The position numbers and the translations under genes were made by a program. From NCBI RefSeq assembly GCF_000003815.2, contig NC_049991.1, forward strand, positions 12,705,260 through 12,743,460: DNA of 38,201 nucleotides. The letters are read 5' to 3'. The stretch comes from Branchiostoma floridae. Taxonomy: Eukaryota; Chordata; Leptocardii; Amphioxiformes; Branchiostomatidae. Under the pieces are notes generated by a model. The model was not told the origin of the DNA and ran no database searches. It worked only from the letters and a program-made list of their open reading frames with translations. Positions within the stretch are counted from its first letter, which is position 1; every line of letters begins with the position of its first letter. Below are positions 19,401 through 30,136 of the stretch, piece by piece.

Positions 19401-22181
19401 CTTCAGGCATCTAATTTGTACTATTATCATCATTCTGCTGGATGGTTCCCAACAATCCTTTTTTTTCTTTCTTTGACATCCCCCCCCTACCAAAAAACAA
19501 ACTAATAGGTACATGTAATTAAGACACAACGAACTATCAACAAGTGGATAAGATGAGATTATATCTTTTCGAGGTAATACTTGAATGACAAATTATTACA
19601 TGTACTAGTAGCATCTTTGGGGATTCTACTTCACTATGAAATGGGTATAGTCTTTGTCTGAACATCTGAAGTTTGTTCTGGAGACCTATCTCACCTCTTT
19701 TGTCAACAATGAAGTCTCCAGGACAGAACTCATGCTCATCGCAGTGCTGTATAGGAGCGAGTTCATTGGCTGGGATTCCATGTTCTATGGTGCTGTCCTA
19801 CATGGAAGAACACATGAATGTTGTGCACTAGGGCTTTGATACAAATGTTATCAAACTACGAGTACACTGTACCACTTCCCTTCCACATGTATTGCTACGG
19901 ACCAAGACTAAATACATATAATTCAGAAGGCTTATACTTGGAGCACTATTTCAGGTATATCTCAGATGATACATTTGATAAAAGCTCCACATTCAATGTT
20001 ACAAGTTTTATATACACATTTGACTCATTAGCAGACTGTATGGGTCAGTCTTTTTTTTATGATGGTATATGGCTTGACAGAATTTCTGTTTAAAATTCAG
20101 GGGACAGAAAAAATTTCAGGCTGGCTAGAACACTGCTACAGACTCTGGCCACATACCTGCCACATGACGTCCACCAGTGTGGAGACGTTCACCACCTCCA
20201 CAGGAACCACATCCCCGGGTATCCACTCCTGTTGGGCACCTCTCTTCTTCCTCTTCTTCACTCTCCTGTGAGCCTTCTTCAATGTCTTAACCCCAAGGGT
20301 TACTCCCAACCTCTTACTCCGCCCACCCTTACTAGACCTTGAAGACGCTGTTGATGAGGAGCATTCTGAGTCTGCGTTATCATCATCTGTAAGAAGATCT
20401 TCCTCGTCATCAGCAATGAAATCCTTGTCTTCTAAGACAGAAGGTTTGCTTGAGTCCTCTGCTGCTTTGCCAGAGGATGGAATAGTTTTACCTGACCCAA
20501 CAGATGCCCCATTGGTAAGTAACTGTCCATCAGAATCTACCTCACCATTCAATAACTTCACAGTTGTAGTCTGAGATTCAGATAATCTATTGGTATGGGT
20601 AGCATCTGATTTGAGTCTGTCAGATTCAGATATGGAATTGTTCTGAGCCTGAGGTGAGAGGTCTTTTTCCACCTTGTTCACAAGCTCCAGAGTGCCAGAA
20701 ATGTCTGCCATGATACCATTGAGCCCAGAGCAGAACTCGCTGACCGCCCCACCAAGAGTATCGCATTTTGCCACAATACTACTGGACAACTCACATGCCT
20801 GGGAGAACAACTCAGGGTGGTCCATCACAGTATCATTCATTGGTCCTCCTGATGCCCCTTCTAAGGCTAGATCTTTCTTATCGTTTATCACACTTTCTGA
20901 TTCTANNNNNNNNNNNNNNNNNNNNNNNNNNNNNNNNNNNNNNNNNNNNNNNNNNNNNNNNNNNNNNNNNNNNNNNNNNNNNNNNNNNNNNNNNNNNNNN
21001 NNNNNGTCTTAAGATTGTCTGAAGATCAACTCTGTTAAGAGAAGTGTTTGCAACAGTAGCCCCTGACTGCACAGAAGCCGATTCATCTTCGTTGTCAGTC
21101 CCAGCCTTGCTGGGCCCTGATTCCTGAGTGTCATGGTCATGTTTGTTCTCATTTTGTCTTCTCTCTCTTCTCCCCTGAACTCTTCCTGATGTCTCCGCTC
21201 CTACTCTCTCCTCTTTTGACTTTTCAATTTTCCGTTTAGATGCCCGAATCTCCCCTTCCATTTTCTCCACAGCCTTCCTGGCTTCCTGAGACATTTGTTT
21301 CACCACCTTGCTTGCCTCTGAGGCCTCCCTAGACTTGATCTTTGCCGCTTCGTTTGCTGCTGCAGCTTCCTTGGATTTCACCTTTGTGATTTCCATGGCT
21401 TCTGCAATTTCTGCTGACTTCCTCTGGGCTTCCTCCATGGTGCTGTACACATTCTCCAGGGTAGACTTTGTGGTGAGAAATTGTTGCAAAGCTTCTTCCG
21501 TGAACGTCTTGTTGCCTGAGAAGTCTTCTGCCAGCTTGGAAATACTGTCCTGCATGGCTGGAACATCGCTTGCTTTGTCCTTTGCCTGTTGTATCAGCTC
21601 AAATGCCTCTTTGGTAATCTCCTTGATCCTATCATTTGCCTGGGAAGCCTCTCTTGTTTTCTTTTCAGCAAAATCTATGGCTTTAGCAGCCTCCTCTGAC
21701 AGCAGCTTTGCAAGCTCGTACGCTGCTGCTGCTCCTTTGGTCTTTTCTTTTGCAACATCGTCCACAGATTCATCAGGCTGGGCAGCAGGCTCCTTGGTCA
21801 TAGAGGGAGGGGCTAAGATCTGCACAGATAAATATTTTCATTTTAGTCCAATTTTAATGACTAGAAACGTTTCTGTCAAAACATCAAAGAACAGCGTAAG
21901 TTAAAAAGATAAAATGTTTGTAAAAGGTAAACAAATAAGAGCAAAACAAAATACCAAGAAATTCTAGGGTAGTGGACACACATAAACACAATCCTTGATG
22001 TAACCTAGCACTATAACATAAAACCATCCTGAATGTCTGTAACTTACCTGTACTTTACCCAGGTCCTCCTCTGTAAGTCTGTACACTGCCCGGTCTCCAA
22101 ACGTGATGTGTGTGTACATGAAGTGCTCAGGCTTCCTTAGGCTGGACAGCAGATAGAGATATAATTAGCATCAAACATGTC

Positions 22182-22233
<52 letters not shown>

Positions 22234-25200
22234 ACACACACAAACAAACACACATGCACACCCACATTCACAAACAAACACACACACACAGTGCACACAC
22301 AACCACACACATGTACACTCACATGCACATCTTCAATCTTACAAAAATTGAATATAATCTGTGCACTGTCTCTTCCTCTGATGATATAATTTTCATATAA
22401 TAAGAACTTTTTTTCATTCATTTCTGGTATTCTTTAGCTTTGGCCAAGCAACTACATTACATGCCATGAGCAAGAGTAAAAAATTTTGCATGTAGATCTA
22501 CTAGTACTTGAAGGGGTGACAGCTTCTCACTTGTTGATGTTGTCTCCTTGAATGGCAGCTTCTGGTGGTTTCAAGTCCTCATCCAGCTCACTGGGCTGTT
22601 TCTTAGGTGGAGAGAACCCTCTAGTCTGCCACTCCACATTCACTTCCTTTAGCGCCAGCTGGACAAAAGGTAGTATATCAATTTTCCATTAAACAATATC
22701 ATCTTCAAAATTTTGCAATGACAATTTTTCATGCTTCATAGAATTAATGTTGTCAAGGTGAATGAAGTGTTCAGCTAGTCCCGTAAACATTTTGAGGGTT
22801 GTTACCCTCTGTATCTAGTGCAGGGTATTGGAAGGCGAGGCCTATCACACTAATTGTGCTTACCTGCACAGAAGTGAAACATTTTGCCTNNNNNNNNNNN
22901 NNNNNNNNNNNNNNNNNNNNNNNNNNNNNNNNNNNNNNNNNNNNNNNNNNNNNNNNNNNNNNNNNNNNNNNNNNNNNNNNNNNNNNNNNATCACATTATA
23001 TCAACAATGTGGGAAGCAATCAACAAAGTTGGAATCTGAAATTTGTAGTAAAAAAAGACATCATCAACAGCCACTGAAAGATGTTTAGTTGACAAAGTAT
23101 TTCAGAGATTTCATTTTACCTATCCAAAACATATAGGTCTTCATGGTTTAAATAAAGCCTTTAAGGGTAATCAGTTCTGTGTTTGAGGAGAGCCTCACCT
23201 TCACTCAGCACATGACGAGAGACAAAATACTTATAAACAAGGAGGTTAAATAGCTAAAATCCCTTTTATTAGTTTTAAAAAGGAGGGTTATCAGTAAGAA
23301 TTGGGGTATGCCCAGGTATGCAATGGTGTAAACAAATTAATTCATTCCTTAGCAATGACCAGGTACAGGACAGGCATAGTATTGTGCTCTCAGGTTCTAC
23401 AGTACAAAACAGTGCAAAAACAAAATGATTGACATACGTCACTCTGAACTCTGATGTCCTCCAACTGTGCAGCATCACCGACCCACATGGAGCACCTGGC
23501 ACCGTTGGACAGCCGCAGAATCAGGTGCGCATTGACATCCCGCACCCGGCCCAGCCACACGCCATACACCACATACTCATAGGGCAGGATTCTCTACACA
23601 GAGGAATAAAACGTACATGGAAAAAATGTTACAAATTTCACATTGTTGTCTGTTTGCATTGGCTGTAACACTTGCTTACCATCAAGAGAAGCATACTGTT
23701 TTCACTCCATTTCTTCTTCCTTTTCCATTGCAAACAAATAAGGCCTATAAGTTACCTGGACCAGGCAGCTGTCACCATGGCTTCTGGTAAAGTAACAGAC
23801 ACCTTGTGGTGTTTGATTATACTAATTTATAGTATCATGTGGTAAGTAGGTAAGTAGAGGGACAAAACTGAATGGGCTGGAACATACATAGACATGAATA
23901 CATTTGAGTAAGAATGAACAGAGCTGTAGTTGTTACTGCTAGGCTAGACTACATATTGGGATCAAAGCTGTACTGCAATTTCCATGTGACTATGTGAAGG
24001 TAAACATTCTGAAGTTGCTTGCAAATGATACCTTTCTGATTTCGTAGTTTTACCACTTGATTGACCAGTGCCCTGACCCCATACCTGTAGAGGTTTAAGC
24101 TTCTTGCTGTTGACTCCAGGAATGACTTTGTTTGTTCCGATGATCTGGAGGTCCACTGTGATGTCAGTGTTGAGCACAGTGCCCCCCTGGCTGTCCTGTC
24201 CCGCGGTGTGGCGCCGGACGAAGTCCCGTGGCATCAGAGAGCGGTCCACCAGGTGGAGCTAACAGAAAAAAAAGAAATCATAAACCATAGATAAAATCAT
24301 AAAGGACTTGGATATTACAATGAGTTGTTTGCTTGCAACCATGTGAGGTCATTGAGTATCTGCTATTACTCAAAAACATCAACAGTAAATTCAATGTACA
24401 TCACTGCAGAGCAATAGTTACAATGAGTTATTTGCAATCACGTGAGAGTTTCTGTTATCATTCAAAAACACAATTAAGAATGTACTACCTTTAGATGTTG
24501 ATAAAAACTGTTCATCAACAGTAGTTTCTTCATCACTCAATTGTGTAATGGTTGACATACAATTTACAAAATTGTTTTACTTTGAGTTTCAATATCAAGG
24601 GTATGCCACCCCATAAGAGGCGGTATAACCACAACGGTGCTGCAATACACAGCATGACTCTACTACTACTACTACTTCAATATTAATGTTGTAATAGCTT
24701 TAGTTCACCTGTAATGGCTTTAATCTATATCTTTTTATGTTTGTAATTTTTTGTTTTATGCATTTACTAGTACTTTGTAACATGGCTGGCTAGAGCTTTT
24801 CGATACGGACTGCCTCCAACAATCACCAATATCTGCCAAGTTCATGTTTGAATGAACATATCATCAGGGGCCTCTATACGTTCCAAAGGAGATTATTTTA
24901 TATAGATGTAAATCAAAAACAGCCCATGGTCTAGCTTGAGAATATTCCCCACCTATCCTGCATACCAAGCATCTAGCGGGACACTTCCATCCAAGAGGAC
25001 AGATGGTGAAGTGCATCAGGAAATGGGACTGACTGACCAATCAATACTAGACCCAGCCCAGTTATGGGGCACACTCAGCAGATCAGGGTGATACGGTATG
25101 GAAGCATCAACCATCTGTACGGGCTTGATAATTGGTGCACATATGACATGTCATACAGGAAATATGGTCATTTTTTTCCATTCTACATGTAGGTCAAAAA

Positions 25201-28200
25201 GTGCAGATAAGATATAAAGGCAGATGGATTTAACCTTGCTGTACATGTAGGACTGTCTGAATGAATGCTTATAGCTCATGACAGAATGTACCAGACTAGT
25301 ATTACTCAGTTATACCTAATGCATCTTTCAGTTGTCTGACATTTTGGTTTTACATAATATACATGTACATGTACAACTACAGGTCTATGGTGCTCTAATT
25401 CTAAAGCTTTATCTTTGACAGCTGCAAATGTTTTCTAGAATAGATGTTACAATCAAAATGGAAGTAGATTTATTCCTGAGTTGGAAGTGTATCCCTGGGC
25501 TATCAAGGTCAATACTTATGGCCTGGTAGTACCAGTATCTTCCTATTTTCTAAAAACATGACTTTGAAACCAGCTTCACTGCAAGTCTTATCTTGCTACA
25601 ATATAGGCAGTGGTTCTTTAGAAATAGAGTTCAAAATATAACAACAGTATACATAGTCGTACACTATAAAAAATCCATAATGGAGAGACGAAGATCAGCT
25701 GCGTAAATCAATACATTGCTACACTTGGCAAATTGCAAGTACATGGCTGACAGTCAGCCTAAAATGGTGGATAAAAATGTTACATGTTTTACCCTACTGT
25801 AACCAATGCCTTATTAGATATTCTGAAGAATGCCACCTGACAGGTAAGTAGTATCCATATTCATCAACCAACCATAATCTGGTTTCCTTAATCTTGATAA
25901 ATTCCGTAATACTAGTAATTTCTACCACAGGAGCTAGAATTTGGTTAGTGCGCCGTAAATTGTACATTAACTGTGAGTTTGTGACACAGGACTATGTGTA
26001 TGTGTGTAACCAATCATGACAATTTACCTCGATCAGCCATTGCAGCAATGCAGCCATGATGTTGGACAGTAACCACAGAACACTAATGCAGGCTTATCCT
26101 ACAGTCCCTCCGAAAGGCCTCTTTTCAGTACAGGGTCTGTCGGCGGCAATGCATCTGTCCCTCGCAGCCCAGGTCTGTTTTTATCGATCACTCCCCAGAG
26201 AATGTCTCTGATTGATTAGTCCAACCATTACTTTCATTGTGAGTGGGCTAGACCATACTGATATTGGGGGGTAACAGGGTGACAAATTCATATCTACAGG
26301 GGGCCGATCAATATCATCTGATCAAACCCATCATGAATATGTGATAAGTCATGTGAGCAGGAATCAAGCTTTGAGTTTGTACCTGTGAGTGACCTACCAA
26401 ATCAACATCTATTTTACTATTCTTTACAAAACAGAGACAAATAAAATGGCTTCATTTTTTAAGCTTCTACNNNNNNNNNNNNNNNNNNNNNNNNNNNNNN
26501 NNNNNNNNNNNNNNNNNNNNNNNNNNNNNNNNNNNNNNNNNNNNNNNNNNNNNNNNNNNNNNNNNNNNNNCAGCCCAATCCAAGTGGCTTCCCTTTTTTT
26601 ATCTCCCCCTCCTGACTTTTTTTTTAATTTCCTCCCTGAAACCGGTCTCTTGGGTTACCCATAATCGCTCACTCTGACTGAAATTGACCTGTTCGTCCCC
26701 ACTGTCCCTAAATTATCCAAACGTAATAATAAGTTTCCTAAAATTTGACATTCATAATTCTCTAGATTGGATGATACCTGTACATGTATCAATGGCATAA
26801 GACAACAAACCGATTTTTGGAGATATATTCAAATTGAAGCAATTACAGATAAAAGTTTTCTGTAGACATACCGGTAGTTAGATACACCGCTCAACATGCA
26901 TTTACACACATATTTTTAAAAAATAGATGGCGTTGATATTCTTCCCAGTTCCCATCACAGCAATAATGATTGACCACACAATTATTTTTCAACAGAAAAA
27001 ATTACATGATCTACTCTAGCTCTCACCTAAGAAGAGAACACTACGAACATTGTGTGCAACTTTGTCTTCCTAAATTTTGTTGCTCAAACATGTTGTGTAT
27101 TTTATTTCATGTAAACACATTCAGCTATTAGTATTACTCACACCAAAGATCTGATCAGAAACTACATACAGTATCACAAATTATTTAACAATGTCCCTCA
27201 TGTAATCATATTTGTTATTTTCTTGGATATAGATTATATAATCCACAATCCCAAAGGGGATTTGCATGTAATCTGCACAAACATCTCAAATTTTGGTTTA
27301 TAACTTGAAATCCGATGTAAGAAACGATAACAATATTAGCTATCAACTTCTAAGCATTTAAGTCATTACAAGAATATGTTGATGTCATGATGTGTAAGCA
27401 TATCATGAATTCTTAAGCAGTTAACTTGCTTGAAAAATGACATCACGCCATTGATAGAGAATATTCAAACTGCATGCAATAACAGAATCACTTCATTATG
27501 TATCTGCCCTTCAATAGCCTTGGCCTTTTCAGTGTTTATTGTCAACAAAGCACTTTTGGATCAAGGTGCATTTACTGCACTGTGAGTCATCCTTCCAGGT
27601 CAGTAATACCATTAAATATACATGAATGATGTGCTCCAAATCAAGAGGAAACACAATCATGTATCACTGCTTATACCCCCAGGGACACATTAACTTTCTC
27701 TCCTGCTGTTTTATACACCTGTCGTATATCAAGCTAGGCAAATAGACAGCCATAAAATCAACTGCACATAGATATGAGATATTCTGATTGTCCTTTCTAT
27801 GGAGCAGTCAACTTGATGTATGGTTGTTTTGAACTTCAAAGGCGAATGAAAGAATCTCAAAGAAGTACTCTACCGAGGGCACCATATTTCAACAAGACTA
27901 CATGAAAAAAACCATGGAATTAAATACCCAACCAGGAAATTGACAACTGGTCATGAACATGTCATAATACTTTTTTAAAAATCAGAAATGGCTAGAGTCT
28001 TAGTATCTTACACAACATTTAATTTCAAAGGATCATTGCATTTTTATTGCTTTTTGAGTTCTTTAGAGAGGAATCCTTCATGATTACATCATTGCCCCAA
28101 GAGACAAGAATATATGCCCTGTGTCATAGATTCCCTTTGACTAATAAGGCACAATGGGGCAGAAAAATGGTTTGAAGGTGGGATGGGTAGGAGCAATCAT

Positions 28201-30136
28201 TTGTAACGTAACGGCTGAAACTGGAGTTAACCTACACATCTAAGGGATAAATCGAATGCCAAATTGTGTAAAATCATGGACGCATTATTAAGGAACCTTT
28301 TTCTGTCATCTTGAAGGTATGGAAAACAGTCATACTCATACTGTATCATTTGGTAAAATAGAATTTTTTGTTTAGACATCACACCCACATCATTCAACAC
28401 TGGCTCATAGAAAGTGCTAGTAATTGCTCTCCTCTTCCTCTTACTATTGAAGTGACTAAGCGACTGCTTCGAGTGCTATCTTTATGTCATTCTGTTATTT
28501 TTCAATGGGGGAAGTCACCAGCGCAAAACGACTTTAGATTAGTTTTCAATGTAGTTTGGAGGCCCTTGAGTGACACAAAGGTGTCTTTGGAGGTGGCCTC
28601 AACGATTGCTTAGGGTAGGGAGTTCCAGTCCCTGATATATGCGTGGCAGGAACATATAGAATACAATATACAGTCATGGCTTACTGTACATATAGAGGTT
28701 TTTAAATGTATGTATGTATCTTTTGTGTAACTATGGGTTTCTTTTTAACCTGAAATAAAGAATAAAGAAGAATATGGTGTATTCCATATGACCTGAGGTA
28801 CCGCAGAAGGGACAGAGGGTGATTAGGAATACACTGTGTTGTATTTTAAAATATGTCATACCATAACCTCCTTGGTCATACCCAGGTCAGAAAACACTGA
28901 TTTATAGTTGCCAAACTGCTCTTAAAAAGGATAAAATTCAACACATTGTTGACACCTGTGCCAACAACTTTTATGCTATAAAACATCAATTCAAAAATAA
29001 TTCAAACAAAAGAACTCTGTTCGCTTGCACCTGTGATTTCATAAATAGCAATGGCAGGCATTGAGTGTGTTCTATTTAATCGATGGAAGCCTGTGTGATA
29101 CAACTACTGTAAGAAGCCTGTGTGATACAACTAAGTAAGCCTGTGTGATACAGAAAATTATCACTCAGTCTGGAATACCTGTATCGACTGACTGTATCAT
29201 GGCCTAGGTATGACATAAAAAGCCTTACAGTATCTTTATGCATATCATAATGTATGTTGTTGTTGTTGTTGTTGTCCTCGTTTTACATCTATTATTTCAC
29301 TAGACGTGGCCTCTTGGTGCTGAGTAATAATGTACTCAAAACTTCACACATAAACTTTTCAAGTTTCATATGCATTGTTTATCCCATACCAGTAAGTCAT
29401 TAGTGCGGGAGGTCATGACCAGGTCTATGATTCATGAGTAACCAGTGGTCTAGTGGTCAGAAACCACTGATTCTTGATCACAGAGTCAGAGAACTACCTC
29501 CTACTCCTAGTCCACTTGTTGGTGATTGTGTGAACACTGATTTGGACGTTGCTGTGTTATGAAGAAGGCATGCTGAGTCAATGTTATTCGTATCCGAGGG
29601 AACAATCAAACACGTGAAAAGCATACCAAAATTTGGTAATTGTGTCTCAGACTTAACAGGCGTCACTTGGAACTCACAGGTAAGCGCCGAATTCGGGAGG
29701 AGGGGCAAAGTGAACTAGGAACGTTAGGGAGGGGAAAGTTCAACAGCTGTGATTTCCTAATTGAAACGTGATGTGTTTCTTTAATGATGCTACCATATGT
29801 TTCAATGATTTAGAAGTGATATAGACAGCAGACATAGTTAACAAGGTTTGCCACAAGAACCCGTCTGAAATTGTCATTCGGACAATAACATTAACGTTAT
29901 AACGTTACCTTAGCTTCCGGCACAACCTCCCTCTGTCCGTCAGGGTACCATGTCACTCGGACATGGCCCCGCTTCAGCTTGACCTGGGGCTCAAACTCCT
30001 CGTCATCTTCCTCATCACTCTCCAAAAAGCTTGCCACGACCACTCCGTACTGAATGAGACCGACTTTTTGCCGAGAAACGACGTCCTCGTAGAAAAGCTT
30101 GGGCCGGTAGCGATCGTCCGACTCCTGCGCCGCCAT
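12759..30136 (-). CDS. UBE2O: E2/E3 hybrid ubiquitin-conjugating enzyme UBE2O (18 exons)
   Basis: Exons: 29909-30136, 24085-24258, 23438-23593, 22864-gap, 22531-22658, 22048-22141, 20157-21819 (gap inside), 19695-19797, 19176-19278, 18535-18787, 17944-18029, 17178-17422, 16457-16557, 16085-16147, 15330-15533, 14938-14995, 13807-14008, 12759-13437. All junction phases agree, giving about 1,490 visible residues (human about 1,290). Order: CR1, coiled coil and acidic/basic linker, CR2, acidic Trp-rich segment, K/E linker, UBC domain with active-site Cys codon 15360-15362 in [11 protein letters not shown], Ser/Thr/Gln-rich tail and a conserved C-terminal [10 protein letters not shown] block. UBE2O works without a separate E3, recognising basic patches on orphan ribosomal proteins and alpha-globin and ubiquitinating substrates such as SMAD6 and BAP1; here that role is inferred from homology. 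Confidence 0.93.
13807..14008 (-). CDS. UBE2O: UBE2O exon 17, UBC C-terminal helices
   Basis: Encodes [20 protein letters not shown] then ENSRCYNEM, very close to human. Acceptor TTATTTGTAG, donor GTGAGG, phase 1 to 2. Confidence 0.95.
14183..14205 (+). repeat. Target-site-like direct repeat, left
   Basis: ACTTCATAATACACCAACAG plus AAA; recurs at 14793-14815 with one mismatch. Confidence 0.75.
14206..14792 (-). mobile_element. Inserted element with tRNA-derived SINE
   Basis: In UBE2O intron 16. Minus strand: tRNA-like head from about 14774, A box TGGCATGATCGGG (14753-14765), B box GGTTCAAATCC (14711-14721), a CCTTGGGAAAGGCACTTTAC-type body and an A-rich run at about 14341-14359. The whole insert is flanked by 23-bp direct repeats (14183-14205 and 14793-14815, 22/23 identical) that look like target-site duplications. 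A perfect 12-bp hairpin sits at 14294-14326. Confidence 0.8.
14793..14815 (+). repeat. Target-site-like direct repeat, right
   Basis: Copy of 14183-14205 with one mismatch. Its AATACACCAAC also forms an 11-bp inverted repeat with GTTGGTGTATT just inside the insert. Confidence 0.75.
14938..14995 (-). CDS. UBE2O: UBE2O exon 16, UBC
   Basis: 58 nt encoding [19 protein letters not shown], matching human [20 protein letters not shown]. Acceptor CCTGTAG, donor GTAGGC, phase 0 to 1. Confidence 0.93.
15330..15533 (-). CDS. UBE2O: UBE2O exon 15, UBC catalytic core
   Basis: 68 codons: [20 protein letters not shown], then [20 protein letters not shown]. The active-site cysteine codon is at 15360-15362. 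LNPN replaces the usual HPN motif of E2 enzymes, as in human UBE2O. Confidence 0.96.
15839..15923. repeat. Long foldback (hairpin) in UBE2O intron 14
   Basis: Arms of about 38 nt, TTTACTGCTGCTGAAATGAT onward, pair with the opposite arm ending CATCATTTCCAGCAGTAAA; only a few mismatches and one 3-nt indel. The centre contains a second small palindrome. Could be a small foldback element or, if transcribed, an RNA hairpin. Confidence 0.75.
16085..16147 (-). CDS. UBE2O: UBE2O exon 14, UBC
   Basis: 21 codons, phase 0, encoding [20 protein letters not shown] plus Met; human reads [19 protein letters not shown]. Donor GTAAGT. Confidence 0.93.
16457..16557 (-). CDS. UBE2O: UBE2O exon 13, start of UBC region
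   Basis: Acceptor CACCTCTCCAG, donor GTGAGA. Encodes [10 protein letters not shown] with a CxxC pair and [11 protein letters not shown], the counterpart of human AKKFFSTVRKE at the first UBC helix. Confidence 0.88.
16603..16962. repeat. Dispersed repeat flanked by ~45-bp direct repeats
   Basis: A segment around 16603-16647 recurs about 300 bp on at 16915-16961 (shared CAAATNTGTACTTTTTT and ACAAG.TCAT.AAAATACTT). Between them is a block like CCAAATATCATCATAATCCA then GTTCTTGAGTTATT, an ACAG-rich run and TCTCCATTTTTCATGGAG, with the look of a high-copy repeat. In UBE2O intron 12. Confidence 0.5.
17178..17422 (-). CDS. UBE2O: UBE2O exon 12, charged linker
   Basis: Acceptor TTTTTCTTCCAG, donor GTAAGT, phase 2 to 1. 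Lys/Glu-rich, then three SPEEEVM-like repeats, two encoded by an exact 21-bp tandem duplication, ending WVSAKGEG like human TSAKGEV. The human coiled coil usually placed here is absent. Confidence 0.88.
17944..18029 (-). CDS. UBE2O: UBE2O exon 11, acidic Trp motif
   Basis: Acceptor TGTGTTCAG, donor GTCTGC, phase 0 to 2. Encodes [18 protein letters not shown], matching the human DEWEDDSDSWETDNG segment. Confidence 0.88.
18535..18787 (-). CDS. UBE2O: UBE2O exon 10, CR2
   Basis: Acceptor CTTCCCACAG, donor GTGTGG. Encodes [47 protein letters not shown] and DLYRVDSE, close to human VSVYDIADHPDFRFRTTDIV and following residues. Confidence 0.93.
19176..19278 (-). CDS. UBE2O: UBE2O exon 9, CR2
   Basis: Acceptor CTCCTCTGTAG, donor GTAAGG, phase 1 to 2. 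Encodes [20 protein letters not shown] and CQIQW, the counterpart of human VYGVVQSGDHIGRTCMVKW. Confidence 0.9.
19695..19797 (-). CDS. UBE2O: UBE2O exon 8, CR2
   Basis: Acceptor CCATGTAG, donor GTGAGA, phase 0 to 1. Encodes [20 protein letters not shown] and [14 protein letters not shown], matching human NNEFCPGDFVVDKR. Confidence 0.92.
20157..21819 (-). CDS. UBE2O: UBE2O exon 7: coiled coil, acidic/basic linker, start of CR2
   Basis: Acceptor ATCTGTGCAG, donor GTATGT. The first part (21006-21819) encodes about 190 residues of Ala/Glu/Lys-rich helix with heptad-like spacing (e.g. [40 protein letters not shown]), then a basic and charged stretch. After the gap come a helical segment, Ser/Thr-rich and acidic runs ([19 protein letters not shown]), a Lys/Arg block ([13 protein letters not shown]) and the CR2 start [20 protein letters not shown]. 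The last pieces match human; the long coiled coil does not. 814 and 749 nt flank the gap, so its true length should be a multiple of 3. Confidence 0.88.
20906..21005. other. Assembly gap inside UBE2O exon 7
   Basis: Exactly 100 N, a placeholder length. Read literally it shifts the frame between the two halves of the exon. Confidence 0.98.
22048..22141 (-). CDS. UBE2O: UBE2O exon 6, end of CR1
   Basis: Acceptor CTGTCCAG, donor GTAAGT. Joins in phase 2 to read [20 protein letters not shown] then [12 protein letters not shown], matching the human LGERCLYVF region. Confidence 0.85.
22184..22320. repeat. CA microsatellite, pure then degenerate
   Basis: Pure (CA)n at 22184-22227 followed by interrupted CA/CAAA units. 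In UBE2O intron 5, about 45 bp upstream of the exon 6 acceptor, where on the coding strand it is (TG)n. Confidence 0.95.
22531..22658 (-). CDS. UBE2O: UBE2O exon 5, CR1
   Basis: Acceptor CCTTTTGTCCAG, donor GTGAGA, phase 0 in and 2 out. Encodes [18 protein letters not shown], then a Pro/Glu-rich link. Confidence 0.85.
22864..22889 (-). CDS. UBE2O: UBE2O exon 4, 3' end only (rest in gap)
   Basis: Next to the gap, 26 nt read AKCFTSVQ in phase 0 and end at a good donor (GTAAGC). They join to [10 protein letters not shown] of exon 5 and match the human VVVEEVQVVELKVTW region. About 40-50 residues of CR1 are missing and must lie in the unsequenced gap. Confidence 0.75.
22890..22989. other. Assembly gap covering most of UBE2O exon 4
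   Basis: Exactly 100 N, placeholder. The sequence upstream of it on the minus strand (22990-23437) has no convincing exon. Confidence 0.95.
23438..23593 (-). CDS. UBE2O: UBE2O exon 3, CR1
   Basis: 52 codons in phase 0 encoding [17 protein letters not shown] and [13 protein letters not shown], the latter nearly identical to human UBE2O. Donor GTATGT. Confidence 0.92.
24085..24258 (-). CDS. UBE2O: UBE2O exon 2, CR1
   Basis: Acceptor TTTTTTCTGTTAG. Encodes [25 protein letters not shown] and [19 protein letters not shown], closely matching human CR1 (DRSVVPRDVVR, DSQCGTV, LIGTN). Donor GTATGG. Confidence 0.92.
26471..26570. other. Assembly gap in UBE2O intron 1
   Basis: Exactly 100 N, placeholder. 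Confidence 0.98.
29086..29152. repeat. Three-copy short tandem repeat
   Basis: AAGCCTGTGTGATACA occurs three times with 22-26 bp spacing in UBE2O intron 1. Confidence 0.85.
29909..30136 (-). CDS. UBE2O: UBE2O exon 1, start of CR1
   Basis: Start chosen at [12 protein letters not shown] (ATG 30134-30136); an in-frame Met 16 codons upstream is less likely. Encodes [10 protein letters not shown], an acidic stretch and [12 protein letters not shown], the first SH3-like part of CR1. Donor GTAACG, phase 0. Confidence 0.88.

Larger units (their letters stand above)
24259..29908 (-). other. UBE2O intron 1 (5.65 kb), no gene seen
   Basis: AT-rich. Contains a gap (26471-26570), a three-copy repeat at 29086-29152, a short GTT microsatellite at about 29254-29272 and a tRNA-A-box-like fragment near 29443. 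The stretch around 28585-28640 resembles a repeat fragment. No ORF over 95 codons. Confidence 0.6.

Noticed and set aside
21308-21904. 198-codon plus-strand ORF rich in Ala and Ser
   Set aside because: It is the antisense of the UBE2O exon 7 coiled coil; skewed codons keep the opposite strand open.
22137-22421. ORFs rich in His-Thr or Cys-Val on both strands
   Set aside because: Translations of the CA microsatellite in a UBE2O intron.
29440-29480. tRNA-like A box (TGGTCTAGTGGTCA)
   Set aside because: No B box or cloverleaf follows; at best a fragment of a tRNA-derived SINE.
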